Assembly (NCBI GenBank): GCA_022609375.1 | Contig: JAGKQE010000002.1 | Coordinates: 620,001-684,000, forward strand | Direction: 5' to 3' | DNA length: 64,000 nt | Source: Xenosphaeropsis pyriputrescens | Lineage: Eukaryota > Ascomycota > Leotiomycetes > Phacidiales > Phacidiaceae | Shown: positions 1 to 10,851 of the stretch, one piece after another | Layout: every line of letters begins with the position of its first letter | Position numbering within the stretch: the first letter of the stretch is position 1 | Program-made: the position numbers and the translations under genes | The notes under the pieces: model-generated | What the model saw: only the letters and a program-made list of their open reading frames with translations | Databases searched by the model: none | Told to the model about the DNA's origin: nothing

Positions 1-214
1 GCTAGGTTTCGACAGAATTCTCGAGGTTGTGTCGCATGTTTAGCACATATACATTCTTGATACTGAAACGGACGGCTTCGAGGTATATTCGTTTGTACAC
101 ATGCGCAATGGTGCCCGATCCTTGAAATATAACCTTCAATACTCAGAACATGAGGAGCAGCTATAAACAAGAGCTTCCACAAACCAAGATTCCCTTCGGC
201 TACTCTATATCCAT

Positions 215-696
215 CTATTCCTTGCGGTTTTGGCGGGAAAGGCGCATCTGCTTGTCAACAACAAGCTTCTTGCCGAGGGAGTAGCAAGCAAAGCCGACGG
301 CGATACCAACGACGATACCTAGGTATAATGTATCAGCAGAAAGCCCCCAGCATATGGACATATTTTGCGATTCTTACCGAGGGGAACGAGCTCGGGGGGA
401 ATCTTCTTGAACTGGCGCAGGCGTTGGGAGATGGTGTGAGCTGTAGGGATCGAATCGTTAGACTCAAGCTTCTCAATGCTGTCGGCAGAATCGGATTGCA
501 ATCCTCTTGCTTTTCAAGAGCCATTGGCTCTTCTGTAGCTTGTTACATACCGCTGTGCTCCTCCTTCTGTTTACCAATGTGTTAGCAAAGCGCTCCGGCT
601 ATTACGGCATTTTTGCAGCCCTGTGAGACTTACTGGCATGGCCTTCATCATTGGCCTGGAAGGCTTGAACATTCTAAGAGCGGTAGATGGCTGCAT
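215..696 (-). CDS. MLRQ/B12D-like small mitochondrial inner-membrane protein
   Basis: Four exons on the minus strand: 634..696, 551..566, 378..503 and 215..318, giving 102 aa. Introns are 67, 47 and 59 bp, with GTAAGT, GTATGT and GTAAGA donors. The phases close exactly (63+16+126+104 nt). The C-terminal half has the family signature: a basic stretch (RLRQFKKIPPELVPLG), then one hydrophobic membrane segment at about residues 69-83, then a short charged tail ending near RLSRQNRKE. This matches my recollection of the fungal proteins annotated as NADH-ubiquinone reductase complex I MLRQ subunit (NDUFA4/B12D-like). The N terminus is basic with many Met residues and could be a mitochondrial presequence. 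The start at 696 is the first ATG that joins in frame. The 16-nt second exon is unusually short. Family assignment is fairly good; the exact function (respiratory-chain accessory subunit) is inferred. Confidence 0.7.
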
Positions 697-924
697 TTTG
701 ACGTTGCAATCCCGAGTTATCGGTCTTTCGTGATGGTAGGTATTCTATCTTGACCTGCTCCGTAGTGGTGGAGGTTTGGTCACAATTCCGCTAAACCTAA
801 TTCGCTAGCCGAAATCGACCGCCAAAGTCATCGACCTCACGCCGACTTGGATACGGTACCTACCAATTGCCTCACAAGCACTCAACTGTACTTTACTTCG
901 TACATCTCATTCACATCTGCAATC

Positions 925-1467
925 ATGTCCGACGACGATGCCCGCGAGGTTAAGCCCTTCAAGTTCGTGACTGGTGAGTAGAGAGCTCCCGCAGTCGAGC
1001 CGGAGGGAAAGTGGACTGATTCGCGGAACATTACTAATATTTGATTGTAGCTGGTACGTCTCTCTGCTTGCGCCAACCCGATTTCGAAATCCCAGATGCG
1101 ATCGATTGTGGGAGTTGAAGGAATGGCGGAAGGCTGATAACGCTCCCAGGCTTCGACGCACGTTTCCCCAACCAGAACCAGACCAAGCACTGCTGGCAAA
1201 ACTATGTCGATTACCACAAGTGCATCCTCGCCAAGGGTGAAGACTTCGCTCCATGCCGTCAGGTACGAGAAATTTTGAGGTGAATAGCGGTCACGGATAC
1301 TAAGTGGATTGCAGTTCTTCTTGGCCTACAAGTCCTTGTGCCCAAGTGCCTGGTGTGAGAGATGGGATGACCAGCGTGGTAGGTTTCCTGAGAACTCATA
1401 GAGCACATTCAGCCACTAATATCTTATGATAGGGAATGGCACTTTTCCAACTCGCCTCGACCAGTAA
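925..1467 (+). CDS. COX12: Cytochrome c oxidase subunit VIb (COX12/COX6B)
   Basis: Intermembrane-space subunit of respiratory complex IV. Exons are 925..973, 1051..1053, 1150..1262, 1315..1378 and 1433..1467, giving 87 aa. The twin CX9C/CX10C motif is intact: Cys32 and Cys42, Cys53 and Cys64. The family core FDARFPNQNQTKHC is clear, and length fits the family (about 80-90 aa). The second exon is only three bases (CTG). It lies between a good acceptor (branch site tactaat near 1033, then TTGATTGTAG) and a GTACGT donor. Skipping it also keeps the frame and removes one Ala (residue 17). The 228-bp interval to the MLRQ-like gene start forms a shared divergent promoter, which suits two respiratory genes. 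Confidence 0.93.
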
Positions 1468-2801
1468 ATATTAGATGGGTCGAAACGAGGAGATGCTGCG
1501 ATGCTGGAAATATGGGGTGTATTTCACAGGGGTTTTGTACTATAGGAACAATTCCGATATTGATAGACCGCCTAAGAAATGGAGGTGCTGCCGGATCAGA
1601 GGAATCTGAGTGACTATTGAACACCAAGAGACAGGCCAAGTACAAGTCTCCTTATTCCATCCTCTTCATACATCTATTTGCTTGCAGTTGTAGCCAGATC
1701 ATGTTCAAATGACCTCTTTATCGTTCATGATTTCTTTTACTGCCAAAGTACCAACCACGGAAATTGTCCAAAACTCCAATCAGAAATGCTTTGAAAGGAC
1801 CAGCATTTAGAACAAATGAAGACTGAGCTTCAGATTCGTTATCTCGGCCATCCTCTATCAAATTCCCCGAGGCTCTGCAATCATCAAGTGACGAGATCAT
1901 GCTTCGGAGTTGAAACACTGGAGTCACACAGAGCATCAACGGCCAGCCCAGAGATACCAAGCAACCAGATTGTATATATCCTGCCAGCTAGAGCTTTCCC
2001 AACTTATCCTGCGTCGCGTGGGCATTCCGAGCATTGAAACGCGGTGATGATCGCTAACGTCAACGAACGCCAAATTACCTCGAGCAATCCAAATCATTCT
2101 GCACCTTGGGATCATCGTAGATGTTATGGCTATCCTGCCCCGCTTCGGTTGTATGAGTTACTTATTTGTTACCTAGCTACTCTAGAGTTATCCCAACTAT
2201 TGAATTGTGTTGGGCAAAGAATTCGGTATGGTGAGGTTCATTGAACCATTTATAAAGATTTATGATGGGCAAGATTGATTACAAATATTATAGTTGTACT
2301 ATCCGATAAGGTAGATTTGTTCTATTGAGTCCTCTTATCGAGTTGAGTTATCCTTGCCTCCAAAATTGTGGCGGGTTAGAGAGGATTGTTCTGGTTTGTT
2401 AATTCACTGTATTCTTCTGGAACATCGAAAGCCATTCAATCATTCTAAGTGGTATGAATCGTTTTGGGCCCCAGGTTTATCAAAACTTCCATGCTGATCA
2501 TAGGATATCAACTACTTGCTGATACCTATAGTATTTTCCCAAGTAGATACCTAGATAGACTTGTCAACGAATTCTTCATGGTCGTGGTATATCACAAATT
2601 CATGCGCCTCAAATCAGTTGCAGTTCTATATTTTTGGAATTAAATTCATTGCACCCATTTGTCACAAACTCAGACTATATTTTTTGGAAACTTTAAACGC
2701 CGCCGCATGAAAACGATTAGGAAAAATGCTGGTGTCCAGTACTCAGTGGCCGTATGACCTATTCCTGTGACTTTTTGTTCGATGAGTATTCATGAACGCC
2801 T
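1468..2801. other. Intergenic, no gene seen
   Basis: About 1.3 kb between the convergent 3' ends of COX12 and homocitrate synthase. Only short ORFs without recognisable protein content occur, and I see no RNA gene or repeat. Confidence 0.6.
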
Positions 2802-4836
2802 CTATACCGCAACGGCAGTCTTGACCTTCTTGGCAGACTGCTCTTCGACTACTTCATCAAGAGCTCTCTTCTCTGGGACATTCATTTCCTCATCCTTCTT
2901 GGCCAGAGCTTCTTCCTCTTCCTTGGTCATATTTGGAAGAAGAGGAACGTCCTTCCCAAGCTTGATGCTACGGTGGAAAGCGCGAATGATTGAATCGGCA
3001 TCATCAACCTTAATATTTCTTATGTCGGCTAACTTCTTGATCTGAGCGGTGCAAGCTTTGTATTGTTCATCGGTCATCTCAATATTTAACTGAGAAGCAC
3101 GACTTTTGATGGAATTCCATCCCGTGATGCGCGAGGCACTGTGAGGTCGTTAGTATTAGGACAAGGAATTAAATAAAGCAGAGAAATTTGTAGGGATGTT
3201 GTAGCTTGAATCCAGTCGAGGTTTAGGATTGCGGGCTCAAAGGGGGGAGGCAACCCAACTCCCCAGCGAGCAAACAACTCAACAAAGACTCGCAAAAAGG
3301 TGAATTACTGAACAAAGACTGTCTGATGGAATAGACGTTCAGTGAATGTCAAGAAGTAGGGTACTTACAAGTGAACATAACGGGTCATTCCGAAGTCAGC
3401 TGGGTTGATGATTTCGTAGGTGGAAGGATTGTTCAAGATCGCCTTGGCGTGAATACCAGCTTTGTGTGTGAAAGCACAGAATCCGGTCACAGGGTTGTTA
3501 ACTGGATTGGGTTTAGTGTACTGCAATTGTATTCAAAAGAATAGGAAGATTGGTGGACTTACATGGGATGTTGACCTCAACGGCGTCGGCAACCAATTCC
3601 TCAAGATCCTTGAGCTTGTGGAGCTTGTACTTGCCCATGACGTAGTCACGATCAGCGACAATCATGCGAGCCATAAGACCACCGAGAGGAGTGATGCCGT
3701 TTCTCTCTCCAATGCCAAGAACGGAGGTATCGATGTGAGTGGCACCAGCCTCAAGAGCACAGTAGGCGTTCGCGATGGCGCATCCAGTATCATCGTGGAA
3801 ATGAGTTTCGATATCACAGCTAACGACACCACGAAGAGTTCGGATAAGGTCATAAACCTGTCTTGGAGAAGCACACCCGACAGTATCGGCAATACCAACA
3901 CGGTTGACACCAATCTTGTCAACTGTGGAGTAGATAGAAAGCAGGTCGACAAGGTTGGATCGGAAAGAGTCCTCGCTGGAGAATCTGATCTCAATGTTGT
4001 GCGACTTGACGTAGTTGATAACCTCAATGGCAGTGTTGGTAATGTAGGTCATGTCCTTGCCATGGGAATGCTCCATGAGGTAGGAGGAGGTACCGATGAC
4101 AACATCGCTATTAGTATGATTAGCATAATTCACGATGATAGCAAAAGCATCCTTACACTCCATCAACACCAGTCTGGACAGCGATTCTTGCATCGTCCAT
4201 GTGACATCTGATGTGAGTAAGAATCTAGCTTGGTCTTAGTCGCAATATCGTGGAAAGCATTGAAATCCTGGAAACTGACCTTGGCCTTCAAACCGAGCTT
4301 GCAGATGGCCTCACAGTCAGATCTTGACTGTTCAGACGCTGCTGGAGAGGTCAATTCGATCTGTTGTAAAGATTAGTCTACATCTCTTCATATTTCGATT
4401 TGAATATTCATGACTCACGTAGTCAACACCAAAGTCGTCCAAAGCCTTGGCGATCTCAATCTTCTTGGCGGTATCGAAGAAAGCATTGGCAAATTGCTCT
4501 CCCTCACGGAGAGTAGACTCGATAATCTTGAATGAACCAATGTTGCTCAAGAAGTCACCCACTGGCTGGTATGGGTTCGAGGACTTCTTGTGTGTTCTAG
4601 ACTCGATGCCGGTATAACCTGGGTGGGCTGGAAGCAATACAGTCAGAAGTGAACCTGTTGACCTAGAGAGGAGTTGCTTACATCCGTTGGTTCCGTTGGT
4701 TCCATTGGTACCGTTGGAATGTCCGTTGGAGTGGCCATTGGAGGCGACCTGCTCTGGCTCGCAAGATGGACACTGATTCCAATGTTAGCAAGGAGATTGT
4801 ACTGCGATAGGGTTCAAACTGAAGGGTCCGCACCAT
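2802..4836 (-). CDS. LYS20: Homocitrate synthase (lysine biosynthesis)
   Basis: Condenses acetyl-CoA with 2-oxoglutarate, the first step of the fungal alpha-aminoadipate route to lysine. Exons in coding order: 4834..4836, 4682..4772, 4419..4627, 4280..4360, 4157..4224, 3563..4107, 3369..3501 and 2802..3138. All phases close to give 488 aa. Motifs are those of the DRE-TIM metallolyase family: ESTLREGEQF near residues 68-77 (substrate-binding Arg72), the metal-binding HFH pair near 253-255, and GERNGITPLGG. The N terminus has an Asn-Gly/His repeat tail. The first coding exon appears to be only the ATG, in a CACCATGG context, spliced to a second exon starting CPSCEPEQ. The last intron (3139..3368, 230 bp) is far longer than the others. 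LYS20 is used in the generic sense; the yeast paralogues LYS20 and LYS21 cannot be told apart here. Confidence 0.95.
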
Positions 4837-7800
4837 GGTGTCTGATGTATGTGGCTATGTATATTCAATTGGTTGTTCTCCGTGGTTTCAAGTTGGTAGA
4901 TGGGATTTGGAGCTCTGTTGTACTGTGAGTGAGGAATTGAGTATGAGTCTTAAAGATTGATTGATGTCGAAAAGTGAGTAATAGTCGAACGCATCAGTAG
5001 CACGTCCCTTTGGAGACGACAAATTCTGGAGCAAGCGGTGTCGGGCGTGATATGATTGGTCCGTCAAGATTTTCGACAAATGGAACGCCCCAGTACACTT
5101 TAAGGAAGGAAATTTCTCACGTGAGCGAGGAGTCTAGATCAGATCAACCAATCAACAACGGGGAGTATCTACTCCGGAAGAGCCAAAACGACAAACTCCG
5201 CGAATTGGTCCCAGAATGTGAATGTCATGCAGAAGCCCTATGTAGGTACGCTTCCCTACGAGCTCAACGAGGCAGAAGATGAGAACAATTGCGCTCGCCG
5301 TTTGTTGCTCTTGCTTTTTGCAGTGCACCTGTTTCTACTGTACATAGTACACTTCAATCGAACTCAACAAGTTCCGCTCGTACATATTCGAAGCCAATGC
5401 CGAGGGAAACGAGAGAATTCCAAGCTCTATTCATACGTAGTAACTGTTCACCAGTGGTTCTCCTTCGGCACACTATCAAGGAATTCTTTATCGCGGGGCA
5501 GCATGCTGGTGAGGTCATTTTCCAGCCTCCTCGCCTCGGAGATCCTGGGGTCAACAAAACTTTACGCTCACGTGATCAGACGCACGGTAATTTGTGCTTG
5601 CTATGTACTATGTAAAATTTCAGGTGTCATGGAGTGATATGTATTTGATCAGAGAAGGTCAAAGATTCAAGATCTGTAAATCCTTGATACGGCATTTGGA
5701 TTTGGAGTAGGAGTAACGCCACAACTCAGATACATTTCCAGTTTGCCAAGTGTGCTATCTGTTCTTACTACTTATCTGAACATCATCTTCAGTCTCAATA
5801 CCCTTAACCTGTTGCTCATTGATATGCAGGAAGCATCAGAGCAGCTTTCCTTTCGAGTTGAGCGGAGGCCCTAACCCCGTTCTCGTGAATCTCTCGGTCA
5901 TGTAAGTACGAGCTTTGCTTGAAGCAGAATAAACATCTCGAAATGCTCTGTCCCTATCAACACTTTCACATGTTCCATCGACACTAACCTCTCTCTCTTC
6001 ACGTGTAGATGCAGCCCAGTACTTATCTCTACCTTTAGAATTCAGGGGCATTCAACTGTCTTCTGATTAATTGCAGCTCCAAAGGTTTTAGGATAATAAT
6101 GAATAGATTCAAAGCCTCCTCTCAATATCCGCGTATTGATTTGAAGATTTACAGAAGACTTCAGCTGATCTTCGTAGAGCTGAGAAGTGCAAGTTCTCAA
6201 TTCTACAGGTCGTTTGTTCTCCAACTCCTCCGCAGTCGCTTAAAGAGAGGCGGACATCCGATTAGAGAATCCTGAGGTTGTACATAAGGCACCAGGAGCA
6301 CTTGGAGACACGCCTCATCCCAGAGTGTATCATGCCCCAGCAATTACGTTATCATCCATCTCCATCCAACCTTTACTACTACAAACTTGGTACATCTCTC
6401 CCGAAGTCGGATACTTTTTAATCAAAGTCACGTGATATTCACTTCACATCAGACGAGACATTAGTACAAGCAAGACACGGGGAGAGATTTTCTTGCTTAG
6501 TAGAACAAATCACTTGTTCATGATCATAGCTACATAAGGATCTTGAATTGATTAAGCCTTTTCCATCATTAAATGCGAGAGATTGAGCAATTATTAGTAG
6601 CTAAGCAGCTATAAGAGACTGAGTTCACCCCATGGCAACCGGGACACTACGTGGCCGATACACATGAGTTTACAATACAAGAACCACAATGGTTTCTGTA
6701 TATATTAATCTCTCAGAGGCAAAGATTAAGCAGTGTAATGAGCGAAAGGGGGCTCCTGTATCGACTTCTCCCAAGAACAAAAAAAAAACATCACAATCAA
6801 TAGCTCCACGTTTACTCTGCTCTACTCTACGTATTATGGTGTTTTGGTGACCAAGTGCATAGGCCATGGGCGAATGTTATCACCTACATCTCAACATAAT
6901 GTGGGAGAGGCTGTATAGTTATAATCACACTTATTTGTTAATGTCTTAGCTGACGCAGATGTTACAAATTGTCTCTCTTGTGTACGCCATCGAGGCATAT
7001 AGCTGAGGCACAAATGTTTTCTTTTCCCATATGTCTGAGGTCGAGGATGCAGATTCGGTGACAATTCTGAATTTGAAATCCGGCCTTAACCCATCCAGCT
7101 ACCCCTGGTTCTCACTTTGCTTTACATACTTTAACCAAGCATGCGGAGTAGAACGAGTAAATAAAGCTCAATCCTAAGCTTTTTTCATAAAGAAAGACCT
7201 CTCAGCCTTTAATATATTATGCTCTTGTTCGCCGCGCTTGGCAAGTTGAGCAAAGCATATACGCAGAGTGAATAATTCTTCCGTCTCAGTGAGACATATC
7301 CAAAAGTTTCAAGAGTACGGGGTACAACGAAAGGGGTCCGAAATGTCTTCTGAATGGAGTCGTTTTCTACACAGTCTGAAGGAGAGTTGTCACCCTTAAT
7401 ATGTGATAATGCTTAAATGAGCTGTTGAGAGTGGACGCGGAAGCACAGCATAAGGGAACGCCCGCTATTGTCGGAAAATTTGCTTGATGGTGCATTAGAC
7501 TGCAGAGGTGCTGTAGGTGTTTGGGGAAAAGTCATCTCTGTAAGGCTCAGAGAACAGAAGAGGATGGAATGCGAATGGAGTATTCATACGAAGTACGAAA
7601 CTTTGCCTGCCTACATAGTAATAACAATCGGCTTCTCACGATGCGCCTCTTTGTCCAGCCCCTGATGGCAAGCGAAATTCCAGGTCATGTGCGCTCGTAT
7701 GGACTTTAACCGCTTTACGATATAGCAACTCAAAAAGCAATATATCCTCTACCGCCTCAAAGAATTAGTCCATGTACCTGTCACAATGAGGCTTGAAAAC

Positions 7801-8894
7801 CGCTCTGGACTGTCATCTCTCGTACTGCGCATTATACTGACTTCTCGCATACCAAGCATTCAAGATAAGTTTACTTCTTACCTTAATGCTTCACTCCTTA
7901 ACCGAACGCTCGACCACACTGAATTTCGGCTCACACCGAGCGGGAGATGGGTGGATGTCTACATGAAACCAACGACCGATCAGCTTCACTAAGATGCCGA
8001 CGCCACCGAAGAAATGATGCTATAAATGTCGACCTACTGGGTAGAGGTGCTTTACAAGCGGTGGAGGAACCAGGTCAAACGGCATGTCTAGCATATGTGA
8101 CAGCTACGGTTTGCTGGTGAGCACACAGGTAGGTATCACGGAGTAGGGAGAGTCTAGTATAGAGTACGCAAAGTACGTGGACTCGGCACAAGAATGCGTG
8201 ATGCCTCATCTCATACCGCCTATACCGACGCCCCGTTGTCTCTCGGTCTCTGCATCAAAGATCCAACAGAGATCAATGCTGCCCACGAGCCCACAATCAT
8301 GCCTCATCCCGTTGTCCCCCTGTCAAAGTCACAGAACTCTTCGTCCCATCTCTCCCAACCCGAACTAGCCATGCTTGACAATGGTGCTCGCTGTCTTCTT
8401 TGTAAGAGCACTCTAGATGCCGTACCCTGTCGGATACCCTCTCGATTGGGAGATCAAAGCTTACTTGCTTACTAGAATCTTGTCAATCCGTTACATGTGT
8501 ATAACCTAAATTAGAGAACACGAGAGAATGGTCCCCGTTATGGCGTTGGAACAATGTCTGGTAACACTATCGTGAGCTCAAGTAGCGCGCTTCTAGACTC
8601 CATCTTCATCACCAGCTTCAAGAAAACAAGCTCTCTCCACTCGTGGTGCCAAATTATCCTCCGCAGTCGAACGCCGGTGAGGTGTCCTACTATATTCGGA
8701 TGACGGGAAATGACCATTGGCAATGCGGCACTTGAAAGACTCCATTCAAAGATCTACATATAAACCCTCGTTGTCTCCTCTACAACTGATCCAGCAAGTC
8801 ACTCATTCATCTTCATTCATTACCATCTTCATTCATTCTTTACTACACACAGTGCTACGCACCTTACATTCTTCTTAACAAGTAATTTTCAAAC
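4837..8894. other. 4-kb intergenic stretch without a recognisable gene
   Basis: Contains the homocitrate synthase promoter at its left end and the polygalacturonase promoter at its right end. Between them I see only short overlapping ORFs (for example 5218..5637 +, 139 codons) with no domain and no convincing splice pattern, and no transposon terminal repeats. Confidence 0.5.
8757..8764 (+). promoter_or_regulatory. Candidate TATA box of the polygalacturonase gene
   Basis: CATATAAA lies about 130 bp before the ATG at 8895. It is followed by a leader with several TTCATTCAT-like direct repeats and pyrimidine-rich tracts, as often seen in strongly induced fungal secreted-enzyme genes. Confidence 0.45.
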
Positions 8895-10039
8895 ATGCTT
8901 AACGTTTCCGTCCTTGGCCTTTTGGCCTCCGCAGCCTTTGTCGCTGCTGCTCCAGCTGTCGAGCTCGAGGATCGTTCTTCTTGCACCTTCACCAGTGCCG
9001 CCGCTGCCATCAAGGGCAAGACAGCTTGCTCTACCATCACTATCAGCTCCATGACTGTTCCAGCCGGAACTACTCTTGATCTGACTGGCTTGACAAAGGG
9101 TACCAAGGTCATCTTCGAGGGTACTACCACCTTTGCCTACGAGGCTTGGTCCGGACCTCTTGTCTCTGTCTCCGGTACCGACATCACTGTCACCGGTGCT
9201 TCTGGATCTGTCCTCGACGGTCTTGGAGCCAAGTACTGGGACGGTGAGGGATCCAACGGCGGTGTTACCAAGCCAAAGTTCTTCTACGCCCACTCCCTTA
9301 AGCAGTCCTCCATCACTGGCCTCACCTTCAAGAACACTCCAGTTCAGTGCATGAGCATCAACAGCGCCACTGACCTTACCGTCACCGATGTCACCATTGA
9401 CAACTCTGCTGGAACCGCCAAGGGTATGTAGTCAAGTGTCTGAACTTTGGAATTCTACTAACAACTTCATCAACAGGCCACAACACCGATGCTTTCGATG
9501 TTGGCTCTTCCACTGGTGTTACTATCACCGGTGCCACGGTCACCAACCAGGATGACTGCCTTGCCATCAACTCCGGAACTGACATCACCTTCACCGGTGG
9601 TTCTTGCACTGGTGGTCACGGTCTCTCTATTGGCTCTGTCGGCGGCCGTTCCGACAACGTTGTCAAGACCATCTCTATCACCGACTCCACCATCACCGAT
9701 TCCCAGAACGGTGTCCGCATCAAGACCGTCTACGGTGCTACTGGTTCCGTCTCTGACGTCACCTACTCTGGCATTACCCTCAAGAACATCACCAAGTACG
9801 GTATTGTCATTGAGCAGGATTACGAGAACGGTTCCCCAACCGGTACCCCAACCACCGGTGTCCCAATTACCGATCTCACTGTCAAGAACGTCAAGGGTAC
9901 CGTCGCCAGTTCCGGAACCAACGTCTACATTCTCTGTGGTAAGAGCGCCTGCTCTGGCTGGACCTGGTCTGGAAACTCCGTCACCGGCGGTAAGACCAGC
10001 TCTGCTTGCAAGAACATCCCAACCGGTGCTTCTTGCTAA
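8895..10039 (+). CDS. Secreted endopolygalacturonase, GH28
   Basis: Hydrolyses the alpha-1,4 linkages of polygalacturonic acid in plant pectin. Two exons, 8895..9423 and 9477..10039, with a 53-bp intron (GTATGT donor, ctaac branch site, ACAG acceptor), give 363 aa, the usual length. A signal peptide covers about residues 1-18, followed by a short propeptide with a likely basic processing site at Glu-Asp-Arg near residue 27. All GH28 active-site motifs are present: NTD (Asp181), QDD (Asp202/Asp203), GGHG (His224) and RIK (Arg257/Lys259). The rest is the repetitive Thr/Ser/Val/Gly pattern of a right-handed beta-helix. Codon use is strongly biased (ACC, GTC, GCC, AAG), as in highly expressed genes. 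It stands alone, with no other CAZyme beside it. Confidence 0.96.
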
Positions 10040-10851
10040 ATGTCTTCTTGAAGACATGAAGCTTCAATGGCAACATGGGTGGCAGTGGTAAAGACTGGCT
10101 CTTATGAGGCTGTTCCGTCCGGGTCTCCTATCAATCGCCCCTTTGAACATCAAACTCTGGCAGTTGTGCCAACTTGGAGAGGAGGAGACCTTTTGATTCT
10201 TGTATATATCGTTTATTGTATAAACCCTTAAATTTAACTATCATGCTCTTGAAGCAGATTAAATCAACTGGCCACTTTGCATGTTCAACTGTGAGATATC
10301 GAGAATGTTTTTGACTTATGCCGGCACTGGAAAATATACTGTTCCTGATCCTCAGCTTGATCGCAATCTTGGGAGGATTATCGAGCTATGTTTATGTTTA
10401 TGTAAGAAATACAATTAGAAAGTGATCAGTGAAATAGAACTCAGCCCGTAAAGCAAGAGGATTAAAAAGCAAAAGCTTATCAAATATGGAAAAATTATTC
10501 GCCGTAAAATGCCGATAGATTAAGAAATTCGTTTATCAGAAGAGATGTCGCGATGACGAAAAACGACAAGACAAGACAAGAAACTCAATCGCTGAGATAT
10601 TCTCTCCATTCTCGCAAACTGTCGAGATAAAATATCTCAGATACGATCAAAGTGTTTGATGGAAACATTCCTGTTCATATCTTGCGTCAATTCCACAGCA
10701 TCGAGTCACGAAGCAAAACTCAAAAAAGCCGTCCAGTTGCGGATACCCCACCATCACCACCCCACATCCACAACTTTCTCAGCCAGACCTCACCTCACCT
10801 CACCTCGACAATCACCAACACTGCCAACTCACATTCCTATATATCGCCACC
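10040..10851. other. Intergenic, 3' flank of pectinase and promoter of CIA1-type gene
   Basis: About 0.8 kb with no ORF of note. The right end turns C- and A-rich (CACC/ACCTC repeats at about 10,740-10,830) and ends with TATATATCGCCACC immediately before the ATG at 10852. Confidence 0.5.

Noticed and set aside
5218..5637. Plus-strand ORF of 139 codons in the 4-kb gap
   Set aside because: No recognisable domain, and overlapping ORFs in other frames; nothing suggests a gene.
9470..10057. Long ORFs in other frames of the polygalacturonase gene
   Set aside because: Shadows created by its strong third-position C bias.
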